NCBI GenBank assembly: GCA_001603955.1
Contig: LVAA01000023.1
Coordinates: 1-40,994 of the forward strand
Direction of reading: 5' to 3'
DNA length: 40,994 nt
Source of the DNA: Syntrophobacterales bacterium Delta_02
GTDB taxonomy: Bacteria > Desulfobacterota > Syntrophorhabdia > Syntrophorhabdales > Syntrophorhabdaceae
The position numbers were made by a program, and so were the translations under genes. Under the pieces are notes generated by a model. The model saw only the letters and a program-made list of their open reading frames with translations. It did no database searches and was not told where the DNA came from. Of the stretch, positions 34,660 through 40,994 are shown in pieces. Numbering within the stretch: position 1 is the stretch's first letter; every line of letters starts with the position of its first letter.

Positions 34660-35775
34660 ATGAAGAGAAACCCGGCATTCATCATCCCCTTCGCGGTGAT
34701 CACCGCCATCCTTTTTCTGTTCCTCGCCGCCGACTGCGTCGCGGCAGCGCCCGAGCTCACCCCGGGGAAGATCGACGAGGTCGTCACGAAGATCATGAAG
34801 GAGAAGAACATCCCGGGGCTGTCCCTCGCCGTATCCATGCCCGGAATGACGATCGAGAGAAGCTACGGCATCGCCAACATGGAATACAACATCCCCGTGG
34901 AAAAGGACACCGTCTTCGAGATAGGCTCCATCACCAAGACCTTCACGGCCATAGGGATACTGATCCTCCAGCAGGAGGGGAAGCTCAGCGTCACGGACAG
35001 GATCACGAAGTACTTCCCCCAGTACCCGCAGTGGCACGACATCACCCTGAAGCACCTTCTCCAGCATACCTCGGGCATACGGGAAATGACGGGGGTCGAA
35101 CCCTTCAAGAGCAATCAGGCGAAGGACTGGAACCCGCGGGAGGTCATCGCCCGCCTGGCCGACGAGCCCCTCGATTTTGAGCCGGGGCAGAACGCCGCTT
35201 ACAGCAACATAGGGTGCATCATCCTCGGCGTGGTGATCGAGAAGGTGACGGGCGTTTCCTACAGTGACTTCCTCAATGAAAGGATCGTAAAACCCCTGGG
35301 AATGACCCGCACGATGCTCGGCAGCACGAGTGCCATCATCCCGAAACGGGCGTCGGGCTACGCCTTTGCCGGCAAGCACGCGAACGCCCCCTTTGCGAGC
35401 CTCGTTCTGCCCTACGCGAGCGGCGGCATGACCTCCACCGCCTCGGATCTCGTCAAGCTCACGAAGGTCTTCACGGCAAAGGCCCTTCTGACCCGGAAGT
35501 CCGTGAAGGAGATGTTCGCCCCCGCCCGTCTCAACAACGGCACGGAGTTCGTCCTTCCCGGGCCCTTCATCAGCATGACCTTCGGGTACGGCCTTGACTC
35601 CGTGAGGGGCAAGAAGGTGATCCCCGCCAAGACGGGAGGGATATCGGGGTTCAACGCCTATTTCGCCTACTTTCCCGAATCTCAGACCATGGTGGCCCTC
35701 ACGGCGAACCTCGACAACTCACTTGAAAGCCTTGTCATCATCACCGATGCCCTCTTCGGGCTGAAGGGCAGGTAA
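34660..35775 (+). CDS. Exported serine hydrolase, beta-lactamase/transpeptidase-like (class C)
   Basis: A 371-residue periplasmic protein with a signal peptide to about residue 29. The three family motifs are present: S90-I-T-K93, Y181-S-N183 and K324-T-G326; HTSG lies between. The family includes class C beta-lactamases, D-aminopeptidases, esterases and penicillin-binding-protein-like hydrolases. Residues that separate beta-lactamase from the rest are not decisive here, so resistance should not be assumed. Complete and typical. Confidence 0.85.
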   Translation: MKRNPAFIIPFAVITAILFLFLAADCVAAAPELTPGKIDEVVTKIMKEKNIPGLSLAVSMPGMTIERSYGIANMEYNIPVEKDTVFEIGSITKTFTAIGILILQQEGKLSVTDRITKYFPQYPQWHDITLKHLLQHTSGIREMTGVEPFKSNQAKDWNPREVIARLADEPLDFEPGQNAAYSNIGCIILGVVIEKVTGVSYSDFLNERIVKPLGMTRTMLGSTSAIIPKRASGYAFAGKHANAPFASLVLPYASGGMTSTASDLVKLTKVFTAKALLTRKSVKEMFAPARLNNGTEFVLPGPFISMTFGYGLDSVRGKKVIPAKTGGISGFNAYFAYFPESQTMVALTANLDNSLESLVIITDALFGLKGR

Positions 35776-35828
35776 GGGCCGGTATGCCTGCATCTTCCAT
35801 CGCGATATACTGAGACCTTCAGGGTGAC

Positions 35829-37745
35829 ATGGGACTTTTGCGCATACGTGATGTTTCTTTGAGCTTCGGCGGGCCCCCGCTCCTCGACTGCGCCACCATT
35901 CAGATCGAATCGGGTGAGAGGATAGGTCTTCTGGGGCGCAACGGGTCGGGCAAGTCGACCTTCATGAAGCTCATCGGCGGCGAGATCCATCCCGATTCGG
36001 GGGAGATCGTCCCCGGCGGCGATGTCCGCGTTGCGCTCCTTCCCCAGGACGTTCCCGACGACCTCCCCGGGACCGTCTATGATGTCGTCGCGTCGGGCGG
36101 GTTCGAGCACGCCCGGCTTCTCAGCGAATACCACGATCTCACGATGCGCATCGCCCGCGGACAGGACGATGGGCTCTTAAAGACGCTCGAGCAGGTGCAG
36201 CACCTGATCGAAGCGTCCGGGGCCTGGCATTACCACCGGAGGATCAATGCGGTGATAGAACGGACCGCGCTCGACGAGAACACGCCTTTCACGACCCTTT
36301 CGGCGGGCATGAAGCGGCGCGTGTTCCTGGCAAGGGCCCTCGTCGCGGACCCGGACCTTCTCCTCCTCGACGAACCGACGAACCACCTCGATGTGGCCAC
36401 CATACTCTGGCTGGAGGAGTTCCTCCTGAGATATGGAAAGACCCTCATCTTCGTGACCCACGACCGGGCCTTTCTCAAGCGCCTGGCGACGAGGATCGTA
36501 GAGATCGACCGCGGCCGCCTGACATCGTACACCTGCGATTACCCCGCATATCTCGAACGCAGGCAGGCCCTTCTTGAGGCTGAGGAGAAACAATGGTCCG
36601 AATTCGACAAGAAGCTGGCCCGGGAAGAGGTGTGGATCAGGCAGGGCATCAAGGCCCGCCGCACCCGTGATGAAGGCAGGGTCCGGGCGCTCATGCGGAT
36701 GCGCGAGGAACGGGCGGCGCGGCAGGAGCAAACGGGCCTGTCCCGGTTCTCCATCGAGGAGGCGGAACGCAGCGGCCGGATGGTTGTGGATGCAAGAAAG
36801 GTCTCCTTTGCCTGGGGAGACAGAAAGATAGTCGACGGCTTCTCCACCACCATCATCCGGGGCGACCGGGTGGGCATCATAGGCCCCAACGGGTGCGGCA
36901 AGACGACGCTTCTTAAGATACTCCTCGGTCAACTCGTGCCTCAGGAGGGAAAGGTCAGGCCGGGGACGAACCTCGCCGTTGCGTACTTCGACCAGTTGCG
37001 CTCCCAGCTCGATGAGACGAGAACACTGAGAGAAAACATCGGCGGCGGCAACGACATGATCATCATGGGGAGCGGCTCCCGGCACGTGGTGGGGTATCTC
37101 CAGGACTTTCTCTTTTCTCCCGAGCGGACCATGTCGCCTGTCGGCTCCCTTTCCGGCGGCGAGCGCAACCGCCTGCTTCTCGCGAAGCTCTTCATCGCCC
37201 CCTCCAATGTCCTCGTCCTCGACGAGCCCACGAACGACCTCGACACGGAAACGCTGGAGCTCCTTGAAGAGAAACTCCTCGAATACAACGGCACCATCCT
37301 GATGGTGAGTCATGACAGGGCATTCCTGAACAATGTCGTCACCTCGACGATCGTCTTCGAAGAGGACGGGGGCTTGAGGGAATATGTCGGCGGCTACGAC
37401 GACTGGTTGAGACAGGCAAGCCAATCCCCGGCGACGGAAAGGGTGGTGCCGAAGGAACAAAGGCAGAAGAAGGCAAAGGTGCCGCAGGAAAAGAAACGGC
37501 TGACCTTCAAAGAGGCCAAAGAACTCGAATCCCTGCCGCCACTCATCGAGGCGCTGGAGGAGGAAAAGCGGCAATTGACGGAAACCCTCAATTCACCCGA
37601 GTTCTATGCGGGACGCGACCTCGAAAGGATAAGGACCGTCAATGACCGCTGGGGGGTCCTTGAGAAGGAACTCGAAGCCGCCTATCATCGCTGGGACGAG
37701 CTGGAAGAACTGAAAGCCACCCTGGGAGGTCCATCGGGGCGATGA
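35829..37745 (+). CDS. uup: ABC-F ATPase, Uup-like
   Basis: A 638-residue cytosolic protein with two ATPase cores and no TM segment. Core 1 has GRNGSGKST, LSAGMKRRV and LLLDEPTNHLD. Core 2 has GPNGCGKTT, LSGGERNRL and VLDEPTNDLD. The linker includes the Uup-type REEVWIRQGIKARRTRDEGR. The C-terminal coiled-coil domain (about 545-630) is present and full length compared with E. coli Uup. It acts on ribosomes or DNA branch points in better-known bacteria. The first signature is LSAGM rather than LSGG. Its last codons overlap the next gene by four nt (ATGA). Confidence 0.93.
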   Translation: MGLLRIRDVSLSFGGPPLLDCATIQIESGERIGLLGRNGSGKSTFMKLIGGEIHPDSGEIVPGGDVRVALLPQDVPDDLPGTVYDVVASGGFEHARLLSEYHDLTMRIARGQDDGLLKTLEQVQHLIEASGAWHYHRRINAVIERTALDENTPFTTLSAGMKRRVFLARALVADPDLLLLDEPTNHLDVATILWLEEFLLRYGKTLIFVTHDRAFLKRLATRIVEIDRGRLTSYTCDYPAYLERRQALLEAEEKQWSEFDKKLAREEVWIRQGIKARRTRDEGRVRALMRMREERAARQEQTGLSRFSIEEAERSGRMVVDARKVSFAWGDRKIVDGFSTTIIRGDRVGIIGPNGCGKTTLLKILLGQLVPQEGKVRPGTNLAVAYFDQLRSQLDETRTLRENIGGGNDMIIMGSGSRHVVGYLQDFLFSPERTMSPVGSLSGGERNRLLLAKLFIAPSNVLVLDEPTNDLDTETLELLEEKLLEYNGTILMVSHDRAFLNNVVTSTIVFEEDGGLREYVGGYDDWLRQASQSPATERVVPKEQRQKKAKVPQEKKRLTFKEAKELESLPPLIEALEEEKRQLTETLNSPEFYAGRDLERIRTVNDRWGVLEKELEAAYHRWDELEELKATLGGPSGR

Positions 37746-38074
37746 GGACAATCGCAGACGGCACCTCGATATTCGTCTACATCCTGGAATGTTCCGACTC
37801 CACCCTCTATTGCGGCTGGACGAACAACCTTCAAAAACGCCTTGAAGAACACTCGAGCGGCAAGGGTGGTGCCAGATACACGCGCGGCCGCCGGCCCGTC
37901 AGGCTCGTCTACAAGGAGCCCTGCCCGACGAGATCCCGTGCCCTGAAACGGGAAAGGGAGATAAAGAAACTCTCCCGTGCCGCGAAACTGCACCTGATAG
38001 AAGAGGGCTTAAGAACCGTCACAGGTCTCACGTTTCACGTTTCACGTCAAAAACGAAACGACAAAGAGACGTGA
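37742..38074 (+). CDS. GIY-YIG nuclease-like protein (UPF0213 type)
   Basis: 110 residues. The GIY-YIG fold is seen as FVYILECSDSTLYCGWTNN (YIL...YCG), then KRLEEHSSGKGGARYTRGRRPVRLVYKE and ALKREREIKKLSRAAKLHLI. The family core ends near residue 90. The last about 20 residues (TVTGLTFHVSRQKRNDKET) are encoded by a tandem heptamer tract and look like a tail gained by read-through into repeat sequence. Overlaps uup by ATGA, so translation is coupled. Cellular substrate unknown. Confidence 0.88.
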   Translation: MRTIADGTSIFVYILECSDSTLYCGWTNNLQKRLEEHSSGKGGARYTRGRRPVRLVYKEPCPTRSRALKREREIKKLSRAAKLHLIEEGLRTVTGLTFHVSRQKRNDKET

Positions 38075-38123
38075 TCCCTTGGTCTTCAGCGTGTAGCCTG
38101 TAACTTGCGACTTGTGACAGGCG
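38015..38123. repeat. Heptamer (CACGTTT) and GCCTGTAAC-type repeat tract
   Basis: Three CACGTTT-like heptamers in a row (38029-38049), then words GCCTGTAAC and GACTTGTGAC at about 38096-38118 that also occur in the left-edge repeats (177-210). The first part is inside the 3' end of the GIY-YIG gene. Confidence 0.7.
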
Positions 38124-38133
38124 GCAACCGTGC

Positions 38134-38730
38134 TTATTCCGGATATTTCTTGATCTGGGGCTTTACCGCCCGTGCGAGCCAGTCTATGGCCGCTCCCAGG
38201 TGGCGCATGTTGGCAAGCCCTTCCTCGTCGGCAGAGACCTCGCCCTTGTCGCGGCCAAAACCCATGTTCCAGTAGGTCGAACCGGGAACTATCATGCGCG
38301 ACATGAGGAACATGTGGTTGATCGTGTCGAAGGCGTGTGTGGCGCCGCCCCGGCGCAGGGCAACCACGGCGGCCCCGATCTTCCCGGCAAAGGCGTTCCC
38401 GTTGGTGCGCGCCACGTACCCGGAGCGTTCCAGGAGCGCTTTCATGTCCGATGAAACCCCTCCGAAATAAACAGGTGAGCCGAGGATAATGGCGTCCGCC
38501 TTCAACATCTTCGCAAAGATCTCGTTGAAGACGTCCTTCTTGATCGCACATTGCCGGTCCTTCTTGACAAGGCAGATACCGCAGGCGGTGCAGCCCCGGA
38601 TGTCGGTGCCCCCGACCTCGGCGAGTTCCGTCCTCCACCGGGCCTTTCTGAGCACACCCAGCACTTCCTTCAAGAGTATCTCCGTGTTGCCTCCCCTGCG
38701 GGGGCTGCCATTTACCGCGACTGCAAACAT
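38134..38730 (-). CDS. Isf-type iron-sulfur flavoprotein (flavodoxin fold)
   Basis: A 198-residue cytosolic protein. The FMN-binding start is NGSPRRGGNTE. A compact Cys motif, C47-x2-C50-x2-C53-x7-C61, fits a 4Fe-4S site as in archaeal and bacterial Isf proteins that move electrons between ferredoxin and other acceptors or reduce O2/H2O2. SPVYFGGVSSDMKALLER is the usual flavodoxin-like part. The start ATG 38730 has GGAGGT six nt upstream. Electron partners are not in the window. Confidence 0.85.
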   Translation of the reverse strand: MFAVAVNGSPRRGGNTEILLKEVLGVLRKARWRTELAEVGGTDIRGCTACGICLVKKDRQCAIKKDVFNEIFAKMLKADAIILGSPVYFGGVSSDMKALLERSGYVARTNGNAFAGKIGAAVVALRRGGATHAFDTINHMFLMSRMIVPGSTYWNMGFGRDKGEVSADEEGLANMRHLGAAIDWLARAVKPQIKKYPE

Positions 38731-38788
38731 AGCTGACCTCCGGTATCGATGTGAGAGCGGATAAGGGACCCGCGGGGACGCCGGAACC

Positions 38789-39184
38789 TCACGACCTCAT
38801 CCGCAATTTGGCCTCCTCGGGTTTCATGGGGTCGTAGTAGACCGTGATCGGGTTTCCCACGGGATATTCAACGAGTACCTTCTTCACCCTGTACTCATCG
38901 CCGTATGCCCGGTCCACACCCTGGGCACCGGTGTACCTTTGACCATCAACGGCGTATTCGAAGAGGACCATGGGGTAGTAGAAGTCAAAATCCTCAGGGC
39001 GGGTGCGGGCGGCCGTCTCCACCTTGTTCCCTATCACCCTGCCCTCCACCGCGCGCCAGCCTGGCGGAATGGCCTTCAGCCGGCGGCTGCCCGTCTGGTT
39101 CTTGCGCAAGAGCCAGACCACTGCGACCACTGCGACGGCAGGCACTGCGATGAACAGGAATCCAACCACCAAAACCCCGGCCAT
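38789..39184 (-). CDS. DUF3592 membrane protein
   Basis: 131 residues from ATG 39184 with AGGAGG four nt upstream; a GTG at 39268 would overlap the preceding stop by GTGA and add 28 polar residues. One N-terminal TM (VLVVGFLFIAVPAVAVVAVVWLL) is followed by a DUF3592 domain (VEGRVIGNKVET, YPMVLFEYAVDGQRYTG, YPVGNPITVYYDPMKPEEAKL). The role is unknown. Single-pass, with the domain on one face of the membrane. Confidence 0.75.
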   Translation of the reverse strand: MAGVLVVGFLFIAVPAVAVVAVVWLLRKNQTGSRRLKAIPPGWRAVEGRVIGNKVETAARTRPEDFDFYYPMVLFEYAVDGQRYTGAQGVDRAYGDEYRVKKVLVEYPVGNPITVYYDPMKPEEAKLRMRS

Positions 39185-39264
39185 AAACCCTCCTGCGGAT
39201 TGGTCACCGACCGATGCCTGTGTATTGCGGGGAGATCCGGGTGACGTCTGTGATCCGTCTTCTT

Positions 39265-39453
39265 TCACCCCTCACGGGGACGAGTCATGGACGATCTTTG
39301 TTTCAGCTGCTTCACCAGAGAGTATGCGCCATATCCGACTATGGCCCCGACAGTCGCTGCGACGGGGACGACAACGATGGCGAGGGTGGTTATTGCCTTG
39401 ACCGCCCTCGCGGCACTGACAATCTTTTTCGCCTTTCCCGTCTCCGATCGCAT
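39265..39453 (-). CDS. Small single-TM protein, hypothetical
   Basis: 62 residues from ATG 39453, with AGGGG eight nt upstream; ATG 39507 would add 18. A basic start (RSETGKAKKIVSAARAVK) and one TM (ITTLAIVVVPVAATVGAIVGYGAYSLV). No family recognised. It lies between the DUF3592 gene and the next membrane protein, all on the minus strand. Confidence 0.4.
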   Translation of the reverse strand: MRSETGKAKKIVSAARAVKAITTLAIVVVPVAATVGAIVGYGAYSLVKQLKQRSSMTRPREG

Positions 39454-39569
39454 ACGCGTTTCCCCTATTCTTCCGTCGGAACGCACCCTCTTCTGTCCTT
39501 CAACCATTTTCCTGCAATCGCCCCCTATTTGCAAGAAGTATCACGCATCGGCCGCGAAGCGCGGGGCTG

Positions 39570-40196
39570 TCACAGGGGTCTACCCCCATCTTTCCCCGAA
39601 AAGAGGTCTTCGAATTGCCGGGCAGAGACAAGCACCGTCTCCTCGGCAAGCCACCGGGAGTTCCGGACGGGCACAAGCAGATGGCGACGGAAGAACCTTG
39701 TCCAGAACGCGCTTGCCAGTGAAGCGACCAGAGTGAGCCCAAGGGCCAGAACGATCAGGCCGTCTGAACTGACCTCTCTCTCGCGCCAGAGCATCGTGAT
39801 CCCGACCCCCAGGAACAAGGCGGCGGCAATCGCCAGAGGCGCGCCTATCTTGAGTATTACAACGATGTCCGCCTTTTCTATCCGGATGTCTCCCGCGACC
39901 ACAACCATATCGAGACGCCTCTTGCGGTAGACCCGGATCAGCCCGTCCTCCCTCACGAGGACGGTCCGGTTCCTGTGCATGGCCGCCTGCCAGACGGCAA
40001 GCACGAGCCCCGCGAAGAAGACAACCCCCAGCAGTTCCATCGTGATGAGGCCCGGAGGCCATTTGCATTCCGCGAGAATCAAGCAGCCCAGGAGAAGGCA
40101 GAAAGAGGCCCAGATGCCTGGCTGCCAACCAAGCCTCTCTGCCACCCGGCGGTCTTCAGGGACGTAGTCCAGTGACCGCTCCGCGCCCTCCATCAT
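39570..40196 (-). CDS. Membrane protein, hypothetical
   Basis: 208 residues from ATG 40196, which overlaps the flavin-reductase-like stop by ATGA; a longer frame begins inside that gene. Four TM helices in two pairs (about 25-75 and 110-165). Between them a soluble strand region (RTVLVREDGLIRVYRKRRLDMVVVAGDI) looks like a small PH-like domain, but I cannot assign it. Unknown function. Confidence 0.6.
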   Translation of the reverse strand: MMEGAERSLDYVPEDRRVAERLGWQPGIWASFCLLLGCLILAECKWPPGLITMELLGVVFFAGLVLAVWQAAMHRNRTVLVREDGLIRVYRKRRLDMVVVAGDIRIEKADIVVILKIGAPLAIAAALFLGVGITMLWREREVSSDGLIVLALGLTLVASLASAFWTRFFRRHLLVPVRNSRWLAEETVLVSARQFEDLFSGKDGGRPL

Positions 40197-40759
40197 TTCC
40201 TGATAAGCTTCGTTCCCGTTTCCCATGCAGCCGCCACGCACCCTCCCAGAGCGAGATAGCTCCGCTCCGGCATGGACAGGATGAGGGGGTTCACCTTCTT
40301 CATGTCGGGCACCCCCTCCGTAAGGTACCGCTCGTCGCTGTACACACCGGTTATCTCACCGATAAAGAGCTCGTTCGACGGAAGGTCCACGACCTTGATG
40401 AGGCGGCACTCGATGTTGTACGGGCATTCCTTTATCATGGGTGCCCCGCCCGGCTTCCCGTAGAAGGTCTCGAACTCCTTCGACTTGTCGTACTTCCTCC
40501 CTGACACGATGCCGCAATAATCCATCACGTCCACCATGTCCGCCGACGGGACGTTGATGCTGAAAGCCCCGTTCTCCTTGATCCCCCCATTGCTGTAATG
40601 GACCTTGTTGAGTGCGATGGCGATGCACGGCGGCTTGAAATTGACCATGCTGAACCAAGCGACCGCAAGGTAGTTCGGTTTCTTCTCCACCACCGTACCG
40701 ACGATGGAACAGGGCATCGGATAAAGGACCGTCTCGCTGCTTATCTCCACCTTATCCAT
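40193..40759 (-). CDS. Flavin reductase-like FMN-binding protein
   Basis: 188 residues from ATG 40759, with AGGAGG seven nt upstream. The split-barrel flavin-reductase fold is shown by PMPCSIVGTVVEKKPNYLAVAWFSMVNFKPPCIAIAL, GAFSINVPS, CRLIKVVDLPSNELFIGEITGVY and PLILSMPERSYLALGG. Such proteins bind FMN and pass electrons, often as part of anaerobic redox or flavoredoxin systems. It shares a strand with the Isf protein and could be a partner, but four genes lie between. Confidence 0.85.
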   Translation of the reverse strand: MDKVEISSETVLYPMPCSIVGTVVEKKPNYLAVAWFSMVNFKPPCIAIALNKVHYSNGGIKENGAFSINVPSADMVDVMDYCGIVSGRKYDKSKEFETFYGKPGGAPMIKECPYNIECRLIKVVDLPSNELFIGEITGVYSDERYLTEGVPDMKKVNPLILSMPERSYLALGGCVAAAWETGTKLIRK

Positions 40760-40858
40760 CAGGTCCCTCCTCATATCGCATCTGATACCCTACCATTGTA
40801 CCCCAACCAGGCGTTGGGAGGCCTCAACTTTTTCATCTACTATGAGCCGGGGGAGAGC

Positions 40859-40988
40859 TTAAAGATTTGCCTCTCGCCCGCTTCGCTCAAGCCCGCAGAG
40901 GTCGCAGAGAAAAGATTCGGCCGGATTTCGGAGCCTCCCAAAATCCGGCCGGCTTTGCATCCCGCTACGCGGGAGGCAAAGAAGAGGT
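40859..40988 (+). repeat. Dispersed structured repeat, copy 2
   Basis: About 90% identical to 15967-16098. Hairpin I: CGGCCGGATTT (40918-40928), AAATCCGGCCG (40941-40951) with the same 12-nt loop. Hairpin II is TCCCGC-TAC-GCGGGA (40960-40974), a different stem from copy 1 but still paired. It reaches almost to the window end, so what follows is unknown. 40775-40858 shows no gene. Confidence 0.85.
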
Positions 40989-40994
40989 TTGGGG

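Noticed and set aside
34660-35775. Antibiotic-resistance beta-lactamase
   Set aside because: The three motifs are shared by many esterases and peptidases; nothing in the sequence specifies beta-lactamase activity, so only the broad family is called.
36177-37574. A 465-residue minus-strand frame inside uup
   Set aside because: The plus strand encodes a full Uup with all ATPase motifs; the antisense product is His/Arg/Pro-rich with no recognisable domain.

Overview
The window (about 41 kb, GC-rich) looks like chromosome of a Gram-negative anaerobe. Diderm markers are a LolCD lipoprotein-release transporter, a porin ending in Phe, and several Sec- or Tat-exported proteins. Anaerobic traits are an [FeFe]-hydrogenase-type sensor, an Isf-type iron-sulfur flavoprotein and RimO. 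The many PAS 'S-box' proteins, the gene content and the repeat-filled spacers resemble Desulfobacterota, possibly Syntrophorhabdales. That placement is inference, not something the window proves. No tRNA, rRNA, CRISPR array, transposase or phage gene was recognised.

Layout. (1) 1-345: short tandem repeats, no gene. (2) 346-14378: a signal-transduction region. It holds a giant 4Fe4S/[FeFe]-hydrogenase/PAS/histidine kinase/receiver fusion; an exported WD40-caspase protein; a minus-strand pair of a NitT/TauT-type binding protein and a hybrid kinase, with a cobalamin-riboswitch-like leader; and a PAS-LuxR protein. (3) 14490-15860: UDP-glucose dehydrogenase, followed by a repeat-filled spacer with two structured repeat elements. 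(4) 24772 down to 16448, all on the minus strand: TIGR02757 protein, rimO, lysS, a Tat-signal PLP decarboxylase, dus, lolC, lolD. Overlaps and small gaps suggest one or a few operons, interrupted by repeat tracts. (5) 25008-28653: a zinc-ribbon microprotein, a porin with a structured leader, a small secreted Cys protein and an RsbRD/PAS protein. (6) 28978-32077: a GH13_18 sugar phosphorylase and an MFS transporter. (7) 32078-33034, minus: a 4-oxalocrotonate tautomerase family protein and a zinc-ribbon/DUF2007 membrane protein whose best start is ATT. (8) 33390-38074, plus: PEGA-like lipoprotein, BamE-like protein, serine hydrolase, uup, GIY-YIG protein. (9) 40759 down to 38134, minus: flavin reductase-like protein, small membrane proteins, Isf flavoprotein, then another structured repeat at the right edge.

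Cooperation. At least four sensory proteins with PAS domains lie in 28 kb, and no separate response regulator is seen. One kinase is co-transcribed with a solute-binding protein, so that pair probably senses a ligand outside the cytoplasm. The hydrogenase-kinase could read H2 or redox state. The minus-strand block combines translation and modification functions with lipoprotein sorting.

The most unusual features are: (a) spacers with 7-nt and 9-nt tandem repeats that often touch gene ends; (b) a dispersed element of about 130 bp with two hairpins whose stems covary between three copies; (c) the reduced cobalamin-riboswitch-like leader on the binding protein/kinase operon; (d) the Tat-type PLP decarboxylase; and (e) the ATT start.
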